Shown one piece after another: positions 34,536 to 46,200 of a stretch of 64,000 bases of DNA (within the stretch, counting starts at the first letter, position 1; each line of letters opens with the position of its first letter). The notes under the pieces were generated by a model. That model worked only from the letters and a program-made list of their open reading frames with translations, did not search any database and was not told the origin of the DNA. The translations under genes and the position numbers were made by a program. This stretch comes from Diacronema lutheri (taxonomy: Eukaryota; Haptophyta; Pavlovophyceae; Pavlovales; Pavlovaceae), in contig JAGTXO010000023.1 in the NCBI GenBank assembly GCA_019448385.1, forward strand, positions 310,001-374,000. Reading direction: 5' to 3'.

Positions 34536-34617
34536 ATGGGCGGATGTGAATGTGCGGTGAGCCGGCAGGCGACTCGCCGCATTCTGGCAATGTGAGTGTG
34601 TCTCCACGACATGCCCG

Positions 34618-35190
34618 TCACTCGACCTTTGCGTGACTCGGCCGCGTCAAGGCGCCGTGTGCCCGCGATGGCGGCGTAGGCAGCCGAGCCAGCCGGCCGC
34701 CAAGCCAGCCGATTGCAATGAGCGGGAGCGAGTGGCTCGCTGAGTAGCACGCGGCCATGTGGACGCGGCTCGGTGCGTCTGCCAATCCCATGAGTCGGCC
34801 ATCCAACGCTCGGCTCGTGCGCGGGTCGGCGGAGAGCGCGAGCATGTCGAGGCTCCACAAGACGATAAAAAACGTCGCGCCGATGGCCGCACCGTACGCT
34901 GGTCGCGCCACACGGCGCACGCTCACAAGGCCACGGGCGAGCGCCTCCTGCAGAAAAATGGCCGATGCCAGCCCGTGCACCAGCGTGGTCGCAAAGGCGC
35001 TCATGAGGCCAGGCTCAAAGCCGGGCGAGAAGGCAAAGGACGCAATGAGCGGGCAAATCCACGCCAAGCCGGCCCAGCCGACGGTGGCCGCCGCACGCGC
35101 GGCCAGGCGCATCCGACCCGAAGGCGATGATCCAAGCAGGCCGTCCGGCCGTCCGTTTGGCGCCAAAAAAGGCAAATAAAAAGAGGTCAT
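34618..35190 (-). CDS. small multi-pass membrane protein, family unknown
   Basis: ATG at 35190, 190 residues. Four likely membrane helices are visible: VGWAGLAWICPLIASFAF, LMSAFATTLVHGLASAIF, GAAIGATFFIVLWSLDML and SLPLIAIGWLGGRL. Loops are short, and the C-terminus is basic and Ser/Pro-rich. I do not recognise the family. It is divergent from the sulfotransferase gene, with 176 bp between the starts. Confidence 0.6.
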   Translation of the reverse strand: MTSFYLPFLAPNGRPDGLLGSSPSGRMRLAARAAATVGWAGLAWICPLIASFAFSPGFEPGLMSAFATTLVHGLASAIFLQEALARGLVSVRRVARPAYGAAIGATFFIVLWSLDMLALSADPRTSRALDGRLMGLADAPSRVHMAACYSASHSLPLIAIGWLGGRLARLPTPPSRAHGALTRPSHAKVE

Positions 35191-35366
35191 CTCCGACTCT
35201 CAGGACTCTCCATTGCCGCCATCGTTCGGACCGGCGTGTTTGGCGGCGTCCACGGTTCGGAGTGCGCCGCGCACGCGAGGCGGGAGCGCCGCGCGCGAGA
35301 ATAGAGCTCGACCATTCGCGCGCAAAATTGCGCGGCTGGCGCCCATCCACCTGACGCACGCCCGCG

Positions 35367-38300
35367 ATGCGATCGCTCGGCAGCGCGGTGCCCTTGTGCG
35401 CGCTCGCGCTCGCCGCGCTCTGCCTTGGCTTGCTCGTCTCGCGGCTCGGCGTCGCAACGATCACGCTCGACGGGCCGCAGCTGCTCGCGCTCGGCGACGC
35501 GTCTGCGCCCTCCACCATGGCCCCCTCTTCGTGGGGCGACGTTGGGCTTCACGACCTGCGCACGATGGTCGAGACGCGCGCCATCTCGTTTGAGGCGTTC
35601 AAAGCCGAGATCGTGCGCGCGCCCCGCGCCTCGGCCCCTGCGTGATCCCGCGCCGTCGCGCCGTCGCACCGTCGCGCCGCGCGCGCGCGCGTGCAGCCCG
35701 CATCGCGCCCTCGACGCCTCGTCCGCCCGCCGGCCTGCGCCACCCGGCGTGCGCGCGCGCCGAAGCGCACGCCCCCTTAGTCCTCACTGGGACCGTCCCG
35801 TGCGCGCGCGGTGGCGCGAGCGGCATAGGTGCGTCGGATGGCGCAGGCGACGTCGCTGCCCGCACTCGCAGCGCTCAACGTGCAGCTGAGCGCCGTGCTG
35901 CGCGAGATGGAGCAGCGGAGGGCCGCCGCGCAGCTGGCGGGCGCAGGCGGCGGCGATGGCCCGCCGCGACACGGCGGGGGCGCGGCAGCTGCGGGCGTGG
36001 CCACGGGTAGCGTCGCTGCCGCTGTCGCGCGCACGAGCGGCGGTTCGCGCGCCGGCGGCGTGAGCGCACGCAGCGACGAGGGCGATGACGAAACAGAGCC
36101 GCGCCCTGCAGTGGCACTGGGTGATGGGTTGGCGGTCGTGCCGGCGCCGGGCAGTGCGGCGGCAGCGGCCGAGGCCGCCGCTGGCAGCAACGCGCCTCCG
36201 ATCTCGGACGCGCTCATCTCGGCAATCCAGCGCGCGCGGGAGCACCCGCAGACTGAGCCGGTGTGTGCCGCGCGCTGCGGCGGCACACGGTCGCCCCCAT
36301 CCCCCCCCCCCCCATTTTCCGTTACCAAAGCTGCAGCGCCGGGCTGCCCTCGGTGCCCTCCCCCCCCATCCCCCCCCCCCCCCCTCCCCCCCTCTCTGTC
36401 CCCCCCCTCCCCGCTCCCCCCCCCCCTCCCCCCCCCCCCCCCACCCCTTCACGACCGTGCGCCCCGCCGGCCGCGCTGCACGCGCTGCAGGTGAACGTGA
36501 CGCGTTTGATTCCGACGCTCATCTTTGTGGGCAATCCCAAATGCGGCTCGACCTTTTTGTGGGACTGCGTCAGGTCGGGCATTTTCGACCCGTCAAATGT
36601 CTGCGGCCAGGACTCGAGCGCATGGAAGACATGTGTGCTGCTGCTGCTTGCTGCTGCTGCTGCTGCCTTTCCCTCCAGCTCCACCCATCTACCCACCCAC
36701 ACAGACAATGGTGCTGCTGCTGCTGCCCTTCACTCCCGCTCCACCCATCTACCCACCCACACAGACAATGGTGCTGCTGCTGCTGCCCTTCACTCCCGCT
36801 CCACCCACCAACTCACCCACACAGACAATGGTGCTGCTGCTGCTGCCTTTCCCTCCAGCTCCACCCACCTACCCACCCACACAGACAGTGCCCTTCACTC
36901 CCGCTCCACCCACCTACCCACCACACAGACAATGGTGCTGCTGCTGCTGCCTTTCCCTCCAGCTCCACCCATCTACCCACCCACACAGACAATGGTGCTG
37001 CTGCTGCTGCCCTTCACTCCCGCTCCACCCATCTGCCCACCCACACAGACAATGGTGCTGCTGCTGCTGCCCTTCACTCCCGCTCCACCCATCTGCCCAC
37101 CCACACAGACAATGGTGCTGCTGCTGCTGCCCTTCACTCCCGCTCCACCCATCTACCCACCCACATAGACAATGGTGCTGCTGCTGCTGCCCTTCACTCC
37201 CGCTCCACCCATCTACCCACCCACATAGACAATGGTGCTGCTGCTGCTGCTGCCTTTCCCTCCAGCTCCACCCATCTACCCACCCAGACAGACAATGTGC
37301 TGCTGCTGCTGCCCTTTTCTCCAGCTCCACCCACCTACCCACCCACACAGACAATGGTGCTGCTGCTGCTGCCCTTTTCTCCCGCTCCACCCACCTACCC
37401 ACCCACACAGACAATTGGTGCGGCTGCCGTACGGTCCCCATAGTTTCTCGCACCTGGCCCCATGCACCGCACCCCTGCGCACACCGCACCTGCCCTGCAC
37501 AGGCAACCGGCGACATCTGATCACGGCGTTTGGCCCTCGCAAGGAGTTCAACTTTTACGACAAGCACTTTTACGTCGGCCATGGCTGGGACTGGCAAGGC
37601 GCACGCTCGCACGACCGCGCGCGAGGGCGGGCACGCATGCCACCGCCTCCGTCTGCGCCTGCGCCTACGCCTACGCCTACGCCTCCACCTGCGCCTGCGC
37701 CTGCGCGCGCGAGCGCCGGAGGCGGCGGCGCGGCTGAAGCGAACGCAACGCCCACGCCCACGCCCACGCCTGCGCGCTGTGCGGCCACGGCTGCGCAGGT
37801 ACGTGGGCCCCGAGGTGCCCATTTCCGCATGGGAGCGCACAGGCCGGCCATGGACACTCAACGCGCCGCGCGTGAAGGACAGCGCGAACCGCGATGGGTT
37901 TTTCACGGACACATGTCGGAGGCCTCGGGTGTGTAGTGCGCGGACTCGCGCGCGGGCGGGGACGGGGGGGGGAAGGGGGGGGGGGGGGCACGGCAACGCT
38001 TCATCGCCGCGCGAGCGCTGCGCCGCGCGACGGTTTTGTTCCCCCCCCCTTCCCCTTCTCTTCCCCTTCCCTTCCCCTTCTCTTTTTCCCGCGTTGCCAC
38101 GCGGCTGCTCGCATCACATGCGCGCGCAAGTGGCCACCGTGCCGCCGCCCGCGCTGCGCCCACCGCTGCGGCCCCTTTTCGCCCCCCGCTGCAGCCGATT
38201 GACAAGGCGGTGAAGGCCGTGTGCCGCAAGCCTTCAGAAGCATGGCGGTGCATCTTCTCGGAGGCGTGCGTCCCGCTCGGCCGCGCGCCGCACGTGGACG

Positions 38301-39472
38301 TGAGGCGCACGCTGCTCGACCACGCGCTGCCGCGCCGCGCGGACCTCTCGCCGTTTGCGATGAGCGCCGACCCGTCCATCAATTACTTCATCAAGGTGCG
38401 TACCTGACGCGGCCCCTTTATGGCCCGTCGTGTGGCCCTCCCCCTGCCGCCATCGTCACGCCCCTGCCGCATGGGGCGCGCCATCGCCGGTTGCGGCTGC
38501 TGCGGCCGCAGCGCCCACGCGCAACGCCCTTCCCCCTCTTTCCTCACCCAACGCCCTCCCCCTCCCCCCCCTCTCCTCACCCTTCCCCCTCTCTCCCCAC
38601 CCAACGCCCTCCCCCTTCCCCCTCTCCTCACCCAACGCCGCACACCGCGTGCCCCTGTCTGCCAGGCGGGGCCCAACGCGATGCGCTGGATGTACGAGGG
38701 CGCAGTCGACCCCGCCGCGCTCCGCTTTGTCCTGCTGATGCGCGACCCCCTCGAGCGCTCATACTCAAACTGGCTCATGTTCCGTCAATGGAATTGGGAG
38801 GACGAAGCCAACTTCACGCGTGCCGCAGAGGTTGAGCTTGACAACTTGCGCGAGTGCGATCCGGCCACGTTTGCCGACCCAACCGCGCGGCTGCCGGCAA
38901 TGTCGCAGGCCGAGCTTGACGCCTACCACGCGAGGTGCACCCTCGGCGGGCGCAAGCACCTGCTCAACCACGTGCGGGCGTCCATGTGCGCGCAGATCGG
39001 CGCGCGCGCGCCGCCACGTGCCCTTGTCTCCGCGCAAGGCCCGCGCGCCCCGTGCGCGCGGGCCTGCGCTCGCGCGCCTCCGCTTTGGTGACTGCGCCGC
39101 CGCCGCCGCCGCCGCGTCGCGTCGCGCCTGCCCCGCGCGTGCAGGTATGTGATTGGCTGCCTACAATGGTTTCGTTGGTTCTCGCCGTCGCAGTTCCTCG
39201 TCCTCGACAACGACGAGGTGCGCACGCTCAGCGCGGAGGCCCTCCTTGGCAGAATCGCCGCGCACTCGGGGCTGCACCTCGAGGTTTCAAAGGTTGGCAA
39301 CTTCCGCGCCGAGTGCCAGGGGCTGCAGCACTCTGGCGACCCGCGCAAGCACTACCACAAGCACACGTACGAGCAACGGGCGCGCCGGATGCTGCGCGCC
39401 TTCTTCAGGCCGTACAACGCGATGCTGTACGAGAGGCTGCCGCAGCTCACCGTGCGCTGGCCTGACGAATGA
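35367..39472 (+). CDS. Golgi-type carbohydrate sulfotransferase
   Basis: Eight exons, 35367-35612, 35847-36260, 36491-36632, 37503-37593, 37799-37928, 38195-38395, 38666-38985 and 39145-39472, join in frame to 623 residues. A type II signal anchor (VPLCALALAALCLGLLV) and a stem precede the catalytic domain. The PAPS 5'-phosphosulfate loop is FVGNPKCGSTFLWDCV, followed by KEFNFYDKHF and the 3'-phosphate motif FVLLMRDPLERSYSNW. The end, SQFLVLDNDEVR to QLTVRWPDE, fits heparan/chondroitin-type sulfotransferases. It should sulfate surface polysaccharides in the Golgi. Intron 4 uses a GC donor (GCAAGG) and restores the motif GHGWDWYVG. Intron 3 holds a 60-nt minisatellite and intron 2 a 140-nt C-rich block. 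Confidence 0.87.
36639..37414 (+). repeat. 60-nt minisatellite in intron 3 of the sulfotransferase gene
   Basis: About 13 units, most exactly 60 nt. Each has (TGC)4-5, then a variable CCTTCACTCCCGCTCC or CCTTTCCCTCCAGCTCC block, then ACCCATCTACCCACCC and ACACAGACAATGG. One unit is shortened near 36885. Each unit contains a pyrimidine-rich run ending in CACACAG, like a 3' splice site. The unit is a multiple of 3 and stop-free, so it appears as open frames. Confidence 0.92.
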
Positions 39473-39494
39473 GCGCATGGGCCAGACACTGCCC

Positions 39495-40223
39495 TCAGTC
39501 AGGACAAAACGACGCTAGCGGGCCAGCCAAGGTCCGCGTGGGCCTCGCCGTCCGAGCCGGCCGCGGCTGCTCAATACTTGGCAATGTCGTTTTTGAGAGT
39601 GAGTTGAGTTGAGAGAACGCAGGTTGAACCGTATGTCCGTCTGGCAACAGACGGCGTGCAGGTGTTACAGACGAAGCGCGGGGCGCAGTCGTGGCCGAAC
39701 CAAAGCGCGTTGGCGACAAAGCGAGAGCGTCAGAAGACATGAGAGGCTCGGCGGCAAACGGCGTGTACAGCTGGCTGACGAGCGCACGCACCTGGTGCGC
39801 CTTGAACTCGGCCGCCTTGACGCCGGAGCCCAGGGTGATTGAGGCCATAGACGTGTGCCTTGTGGTCGCGAGCAGCTGCCGCTTGCCATCGACGAACGTC
39901 CATGCGGTGCGAAACGCGGCCACGTCGCAGATGTCGTTCGCGAGCATCACGTTGTCGTACTGCTGGCCCTTTACCTGGTGGATCGTGGCGAGAAGGAAAT
40001 CCGGCTCGAGCTTGTCGTCGCCAACGTCCAGCACGTGCTGCGAGAAAAGGCCGAGCACCTCCATCGTCTTCTCCTGGTACGTGTTGACGAGCACAACCAT
40101 CGATCGGTAGTCGGTGTGCACCTCCTCAACGAGTTTCTCGACCTCGTCCCAGAACAGCGGGCCGTGGTCCTTGAGGCCGTCCACGCAGAGGGGGGTGCGT
40201 ACCGCGTCCGCGTCGGAGCTCAC
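39495..40223 (-). pseudogene. fragment of a UvrD/FBH1-like DNA helicase
   Basis: This open frame of about 240 residues matches only the C-terminal part of superfamily 1 helicases. The key block is DFLLATIHQVKGQQYDNVML, which resembles motif V (T-H-K-A-K-G-L-E) but with changed core residues (HQVKGQQY). No Walker A or other helicase motif can be found in the adjoining minus-strand sequence. The last 70 residues are low-complexity. The frame can be extended a few codons upstream of the nominal start. It is probably a truncated relic or a 3' exon whose upstream exons are lost. Surrounding DNA is less GC-rich than the window average. Confidence 0.5.
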
Positions 40224-40619
40224 GTTGTAGACCTTGAGCTGTCGTGGGCGGCATAAGGGGCGAGCATCCTCATGTTTGGCGGGGCGTCACCGCTGTTGCC
40301 GATGTCCAATTGCGACGGTAGCTGGCTCGCTTGAATGGGGAGATCGCGCTGCGCGTGGTGTGTCGATGCGGCGCCATCCTTGCCAGTTTCAAAGTCGAGT
40401 CCAAAAAGGGGGGCGGTGGTACCTCGGCCCCAACGTGATAATTAAGACGTAGCGTCCAACGTCGGAAGGCCTCGGAAGTTCCTCGCCGATAGTCGCCGAT
40501 CGTCGCCGAGGACCTCATTATGGTGCCCGACACCAAGCAGCTCACAACGCCGGCGCTGCCGACCTCCGCCAAATTCTCTTGACTGCCGACATTCATCGCC
40601 TGCCCGCCATTCGAATGAC

Positions 40620-41209
40620 GTGCCGCTCACCTCTCACCATCCGTTCTCCTCGTGCTCGCCCGACGGCCTCAACGGTACCATCGCCCACGACCACAACGTG
40701 AACGTGTCCAAGGACATCCACACCATGCCCGCGAAGCGCGGGCAAGGCCACCTCGATGAGCCCAACGTCCAGACGCTCGACCTACACGAGGCCAGGCACG
40801 TTGCGGTCGGCGACAAGCTGCTCAAGTCGATCGCGTACTAGCCGTTCCACAACGAGCCGCAGGGCTCGGCCGTTATCATCGACCTCAACGCGCAATTCAA
40901 GCGCGGCCACACGGAGAAGTTCGTCAACGTGCTGCACGACCTAGGCGTGGACGTGCACGCTGTCGTCTTTCTCGAGCGCTCCGGCACGCGCGGCCAATCT
41001 TCAGCCACCGTGTCAACGCGTACTTGGTCGCTAACGCGACGCTATCCGTCGCGCTCTTTGGCACCAGCTTGAAGGTTAATGAGCTCATGCAGGAGGCAGG
41101 CGCCGTCTTCCACAAGGTTGTGCGCAACGACAACGTCGAGGCATACTTTCTCCACAGCAAGCGCGGTGTCCTCAACACCGAGCCGGGCACCACTTCGCCG
41201 TCGCTTTAA
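40620..41209 (+). pseudogene. decayed coding region, family unknown
   Basis: Protein-like stretches occur in more than one frame (for example NVNVSKDIHTMPAKRGQG, SAVIIDLNAQFKRGHTEKF, VALFGTSLKVNELMQEAG), separated by a few interruptions. The codon choice and lower GC differ from neighbouring genes, which suggests foreign or long-neglected sequence. I do not recognise the family, so it could be an old host gene or a virus-derived fossil. It is broken as it stands. Confidence 0.35.
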
Positions 41210-41285
41210 ACTACCACTAAGGTGCGCTCGCGGGAGAGGAACTGCACAGCGTGTGATTTGGGTGGAGGCGGAAAGGGTGCTCACT

Positions 41286-41320
<35 letters not shown>

Positions 41321-41733
41321 GGGGTGGCTTCCTCGTGCGCTCACCTCTCCCGTGCGCGCACCATGTTCGACGTGTTGCGTATCGTTACCCACCTTCCCTC
41401 CCCCCACCTTCCCCCCTGCTCACCTTTTCGCTGCTCGCGCCAGCGCCCTACGCGCGCAGCAGGCACGCGTTTCTGAGCGCCCCTCATCGCCACTACCGCG
41501 TTCACGGAGGACGCCAAGAATCCTCCGCCGCACATTGCCCACCATCCCAACTCTCTCAGTTGCCAGACCCACCTCTCCAAATCTCGTTTGATCGAGTGAG
41601 TTGAGCTGAGCTTCCTCTAGGCCTAGTCAGAGAGTGAAATCTTCTCAACGCTTTTGGCCAAAGACCGAAAGAAGGTCGGTCGTCGGGCGCCTAGGCACCA
41701 CACGCGCCGAAGAGCGTGCGCGCTTTGCGCGGG

Positions 41734-41789
<56 letters not shown>

Positions 41790-41792
41790 CGG

Positions 41793-41859
<67 letters not shown>

Positions 41860-42330
41860 AGCCCGCCGCGCTGAACGCGACGAGGACGCGCGAGACCTTG
41901 CAGTGCGCGCCAGGCGAGCGCCGGGCCCACCGTGGGCCCACACGTCGCGCTGCGACGCGCACGGGCCGAGCACGGCGTAAAAGGCGAACGTGTGCGCCTC
42001 GCCGCGAGGTGACTGCGGACGTCAGTCGCGCCGCTGCGCACGCGCAGACACCGCGCTTAAGCCCGTCCGCAGTATCCGCCGCGTCGCCGCGCGCGCGCAG
42101 ACGCATGAGCGCTCGGCGGGCACGCGAGCGCGGGCGGCCAATCAGCAGAGCGCGCGCGCTCGGCGTCGATGAACGAGTGCGCGCGCACGAGGACGAGCAC
42201 GTCCGGCGTCGAATCCTCGTCCTCGTGCGCGGATTCGACGTCGGCCCGCATCACACTTCTCCAATTTCCCTCCCCTAGCCGCCATCGTGCGCCGTCCTCC
42301 ACCACCAGCACCTTCGGGCGTCGGCGCGTC
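41210..42330. other. gene-poor interval with two long G homopolymers and a hairpin
   Basis: No supported gene. It holds a G run at 41289-41320, a pyrimidine-rich stretch (41395-41420), the very long G tract 41735-41857 with only two interruptions, and a perfect 15-bp stem at 42183-42197 / 42216-42230 (GCGCACGAGGACGAG and its complement). The last 70 bp before the MsrB-like gene have a pyrimidine tract ending in CCTAG that could be the 3' end of a leader intron. Confidence 0.6.
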
Positions 42331-43112
42331 ATGGGCAGCAACGAGAGCACAAAGTTTGGCCCACCCGTCGTCATGGGCGACGAGTCGATCATGTGCAAGA
42401 AGGCGCACGGCACAAGCGCCACGCCCGTCCAGCAGCGCCTCAAGTGGGGCTGCGACACCAAGCTCGCCGACCGCATCTGCAACTTCAACCGCCACTATGC
42501 CGAGTGCGCGCACCGAGTGCACCGCACGCCGCTGCGCACGGCCACCTCCACCAGGCATGCCGCGCTGCCCGCAACCCGGCCCGCGCGACCGACCCGCATC
42601 CCTTTCCTGGCGCTCGCGCAGGCGTTCGGGCTACTTCCTCTCGACGTCGTACGTCGCTGATGTGCGCGGCGCGGGCGAGGTCACGTACTGCGACTCGGTG
42701 ACGGGCAAGCCGCTCTTCATCGCGCCGCGCGGCCGCTCGTTTGATGCCTACCTCGAGGAGAGCCGCGACCATGGCTGGTACGCGACACGCCGCGCGCCGC
42801 GCGGCGCCGGCCTGCGCGCTCGGCACTTTGCCCTCGAGCGGAGCGCGCGGAGCGACGCGCGGGGCGAGTGGCGCGCCCGCATCTCGCGCCGCCGGCTCGA
42901 TGTGCCTCCGTTGCATCCCGCCTGTGCCGCCATTGCTGCGCTGCCGCAGGCCATCCTTCCGCGACAGCGAGGTCGTCTGGGAGAACGTGCGCGTGCTGCC
43001 CGATGGCGAGACGGTCTCGGTCGACGGCACGCACCTCGGCCACGACCTGCCGGATGGCAAGGGCAACCGCTACTGCATCAACCTCGTGTGCATCGCCGGC
43101 TCGCCGCAGTAG
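42331..43112 (+). CDS. MsrB-like (SelR) methionine-R-sulfoxide reductase family protein
   Basis: Three exons, 42331-42503, 42622-42777 and 42950-43112, give 163 residues. Splicing joins NRHYAE to RSGYFLS and DHG to WPSF, and WPSF is the MsrB signature. The C-terminal block GTHLGHDLPDGKGNRYCIN carries the expected catalytic Cys in RYCIN. MsrB enzymes reduce methionine-R-sulfoxide in proteins with thioredoxin. Unlike classical MsrB there is no pair of CxxC zinc sites; the N-terminal half (KWGCDTKLADRICNFNRHYA, then VTYCDSVTGKPLFIAPRGRS) looks like an algal-type variant. An upstream leader or targeting exon may exist, since a 3' splice-like site lies about 55 bp before the ATG. Activity is likely but not certain. 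Confidence 0.75.
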
Positions 43113-43261
43113 CTCGCCGCGCGGCGCGCGGTCCGGCGACAAAGTGGTCGGCGACATGAAGCCAGTTCAGTGCGCGGGTCTAGTCAGAAAAATCTCGGAA
43201 AGTTCAGAAAGAGCATGAAAATTCAAAATACACGGGTACAAGCGGTGCGCCTGAGCGCGCG

Positions 43262-46200
43262 CTAGTCCATCGGCCACCAAAGAAGCTCCGACGCACGCGG
43301 CGAGCGGTGCGGCGCCGAGCTGTACCCGCTCTGCGACTGCGGGCTTTCTGGCGCATCGTTGGCCGCAGCCGCAGCCGCCGACTCGCCACCAAAGCCGCGG
43401 CCCACTGGCCACGGCTGGAGACAACATCCACCGACGGAAGCGTCGTGCCATGACCCGCGCGCCAGCCCCACACTGGCGTCGCTGGTAGAGCGCGCACGCA
43501 CGACGCCGTGAGGGCCGACGCTGGCGCCAATGGCGGCGCACGGCGAACGGCGGGGCGCCGCTCACGCGCGCCGCCGTCAGCGGCGTCGGCATCGGCGCCA
43601 GCGTCGGCGCCTGCGCCACATGTGTCCGCCGGCGCGCGCGCTCGCCGCGCCGCCGATTGGCGCGGTGCCGTCCGCTCCGCGCCGCTCGCCTTCACCGCCG
43701 CGCTGCGGCCGCGCCTTTCGCTCCAAGAGCCCGCCACGCGCGTGCCCGGGCCGACGGAGCCGAGCGCAACGGCTGGCGGCGCGAGCGCCTCAGCCAACGG
43801 TGCCAACATGCCGTGCGCGCGCATCGAGTCGTTCCGCGGAGCGTCGCCGGCGCCCTCTGCGCCGTGCGTGTCGGCCGGGGACGCGGAGAGCACGAATGCG
43901 CCATCGACGAGTGCGTCCGCTCGCCGCCATGGGTGGGCGGAGGAGGCGGCCGCGGCCGCGGGCGCCTCCTCGCACGGCGCGGCCAGCGCGGGCGCCGCTG
44001 CGGCGGCGCGTGTCGGCGAGCTGCGCTGGCCTGCCGCGCACTCGCCGTGCGCGTCTGCGGCCGGCCCGTCGACACACGCGACCGCGCCCATCGCGGCGCA
44101 CGCCGCGCGCGCGTTGTCGCCGCTGCCGGTGCGCACGGCGTGCGCGTCGCGCGTGCGCTCGAGCTCGGGCGCTTTCGGCACGGCTAACACGATGGCGCCG
44201 CGCTCGGCGGTTGTTGGCGTCAGCATGGCGGCGGGCGCGGAGGCGGAGCTGGGCACGCGCGGCGGCAGCGGTGCGGCGCGCGGCGGCACGGGCGGCGGCG
44301 GTTGCGTGCGCGCGCACGGCCGCGGCGAGCGCGCGTCGGCGCTTGCGTCGGCCGCGCCGGCGGCGGGCAGCGGCCGGCCCGCCTCCGCCGCGCTCGTGTC
44401 CGCCACGCAGCTGGCCGGCGGCGTCAAAGGTGCACTCTGCGGCGCGTGCGCAAACAAGCAGTGGCCCACGTCCGCGTGCGGCGCACCGCGCGCGCCGCCA
44501 TCATCTGCGCCGTCGCCAGCGCCTGCCTCGCCCGCGCCCGCGCCGCGCACGCGCGCGCCCGCGCCGATGCGCACGGCGTCGACAGCGATGCCCGCGCGCG
44601 TGCGCAGGTGGCCGAGCTGCGGCGGCAGCGCGGGCGGGTTGCCTGCGGCGACGAGGCTTGCATCGCGCGGGCAGGCGCTCGACCAGCCGTGCGGCGACGC
44701 GAGCGCGGCTGCGACCGCCGCCGCGCCTCCGGCGGAGCGCGCGCCGGCGCGCACGGGCACGGGCGCGGGCGCGGGCGACGGCGGCGGCTCGGCGGCGCGC
44801 TCGTCGCCAAAGTAGGCGCGCTCGTCCTGCACCTCGACCACATTGACAGTCGGCGACGGTGCGGCGTGCGTGGGCGGGTGGTGCGCGCAGGGCAGGAGCG
44901 GGGAGTGTCGGACGCACCCATCGACTTCAAATGCGGCCTCGTAACGGCCAGGTCGAAGGTGCAGCGTGACGAAGAAGCCGAGGCCGGCGCCGCCCGCGCC
45001 CTCACCCACGCCCGTCCTCAGCCGCGCCTTGCTCCCCGTCAGCGCGCCACGCGCGCCGCCCGTGTCCGCCTCGGCGGCCATCGTGACGCGCTCGGCCGCC
45101 GCCCAACCGATCGTACCGTCGTCTGCCCCACCGTCCGCGCCGGCCACGTCGGTGGGCGCGGGCGCGGCGGCGAGGAGCAGGACAGCGCGCTGCCCGCCGT
45201 GTTGCCACTGCATGGTGACGGCGACGCGCTCTCGACTGACCTGCCCGCACAGCGGCGAGCGCGCGCGCCGCTGGTGCGAGCCGGCGTGCGTGGGCATGGC
45301 CGCGGCGGCGAGGTGCGCGCCGACCGACAGCAGCCGGGCCGACTGCGCGGACGCGGCTTCGGATGCCTTGGCGGGCTGCAGCGCGGTCCACGCCCGCCGC
45401 GCGATCGACCCGTGCGGCGCGGCGGGCGACGCCGGCGGCGGGCGCGGCTGCGCGGCTGGCGTAAGCTCGTCGCCATTGCGCCACGCCGCCGCGTCCGCCG
45501 CGTGCCACGCCGTGCCGGCGACCGTGACGACCATAGGCGGCGCGGCGCCGAGCGCGCTGGGCGACGGCGCGCCGGCGACGGCCGTCGCTGCGGCGCGGAG
45601 CAGCGCGGCCGCGCCGCTCGAAGCGGGCGACGTGGAGCAGCGCGGGACAGCGGCGCGCGGCACGCACGATGCGACAGCAGAGCCGCTCACGGCCGCGCCC
45701 GCGCCGCTTGGCGACGCGGTGCGGCTGCGGCTGCGGCTGCTTTGGCTGCTGCTGCTGCTGCCGCTATCCTTGCGGCGCGCCTGCGCCGAGCTGTCGCCGC
45801 TACTTCCGCTCGGCGGCAGGCGCGGCAGCCCGCCGCTCCACGCCGCGCCCGATGCCGAGCCGTGCGCGCGCGCGCGCGGCGAGGCGTGGCGCGCGCCGTC
45901 CACCGCCGCACTGGGCGCTGACGGGCTGCGCAGCGCCGTCGCGCCCGATGGCGAGGCGAGCGGCGTGGCATTCGGGCCACCACCCTCGCCAGCCGCGCGC
46001 GCGGCCGCCGCCCAGCCCGAGCCCGCGACGGCGGCCGCCGCAGCTGCGACCGACGCGGATGCTGCGAATGCCGAGCGCACGCTTGAGCCGAGCGCGAGCG
46101 AAAGCGCGCCGTATCCGCCACCGCCGGGGTCGCACGAGCCGTCGGTGCGGGCCACACCGTGCGGCGTGTCCGCACACGCTGCGACCGGCGCCTCCTCGTG

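Noticed and set aside
36650-37440. Leu/Pro/Thr-repeat protein coded by the 60-nt units
   Set aside because: The array lies between the PAPS-loop exon and the KEFNFYD exon of the sulfotransferase, which join in frame when it is removed.
41634-42278. Poly-Gly or poly-Pro proteins across the G tract
   Set aside because: They are products of the homopolymer with no recognisable flanking domain.
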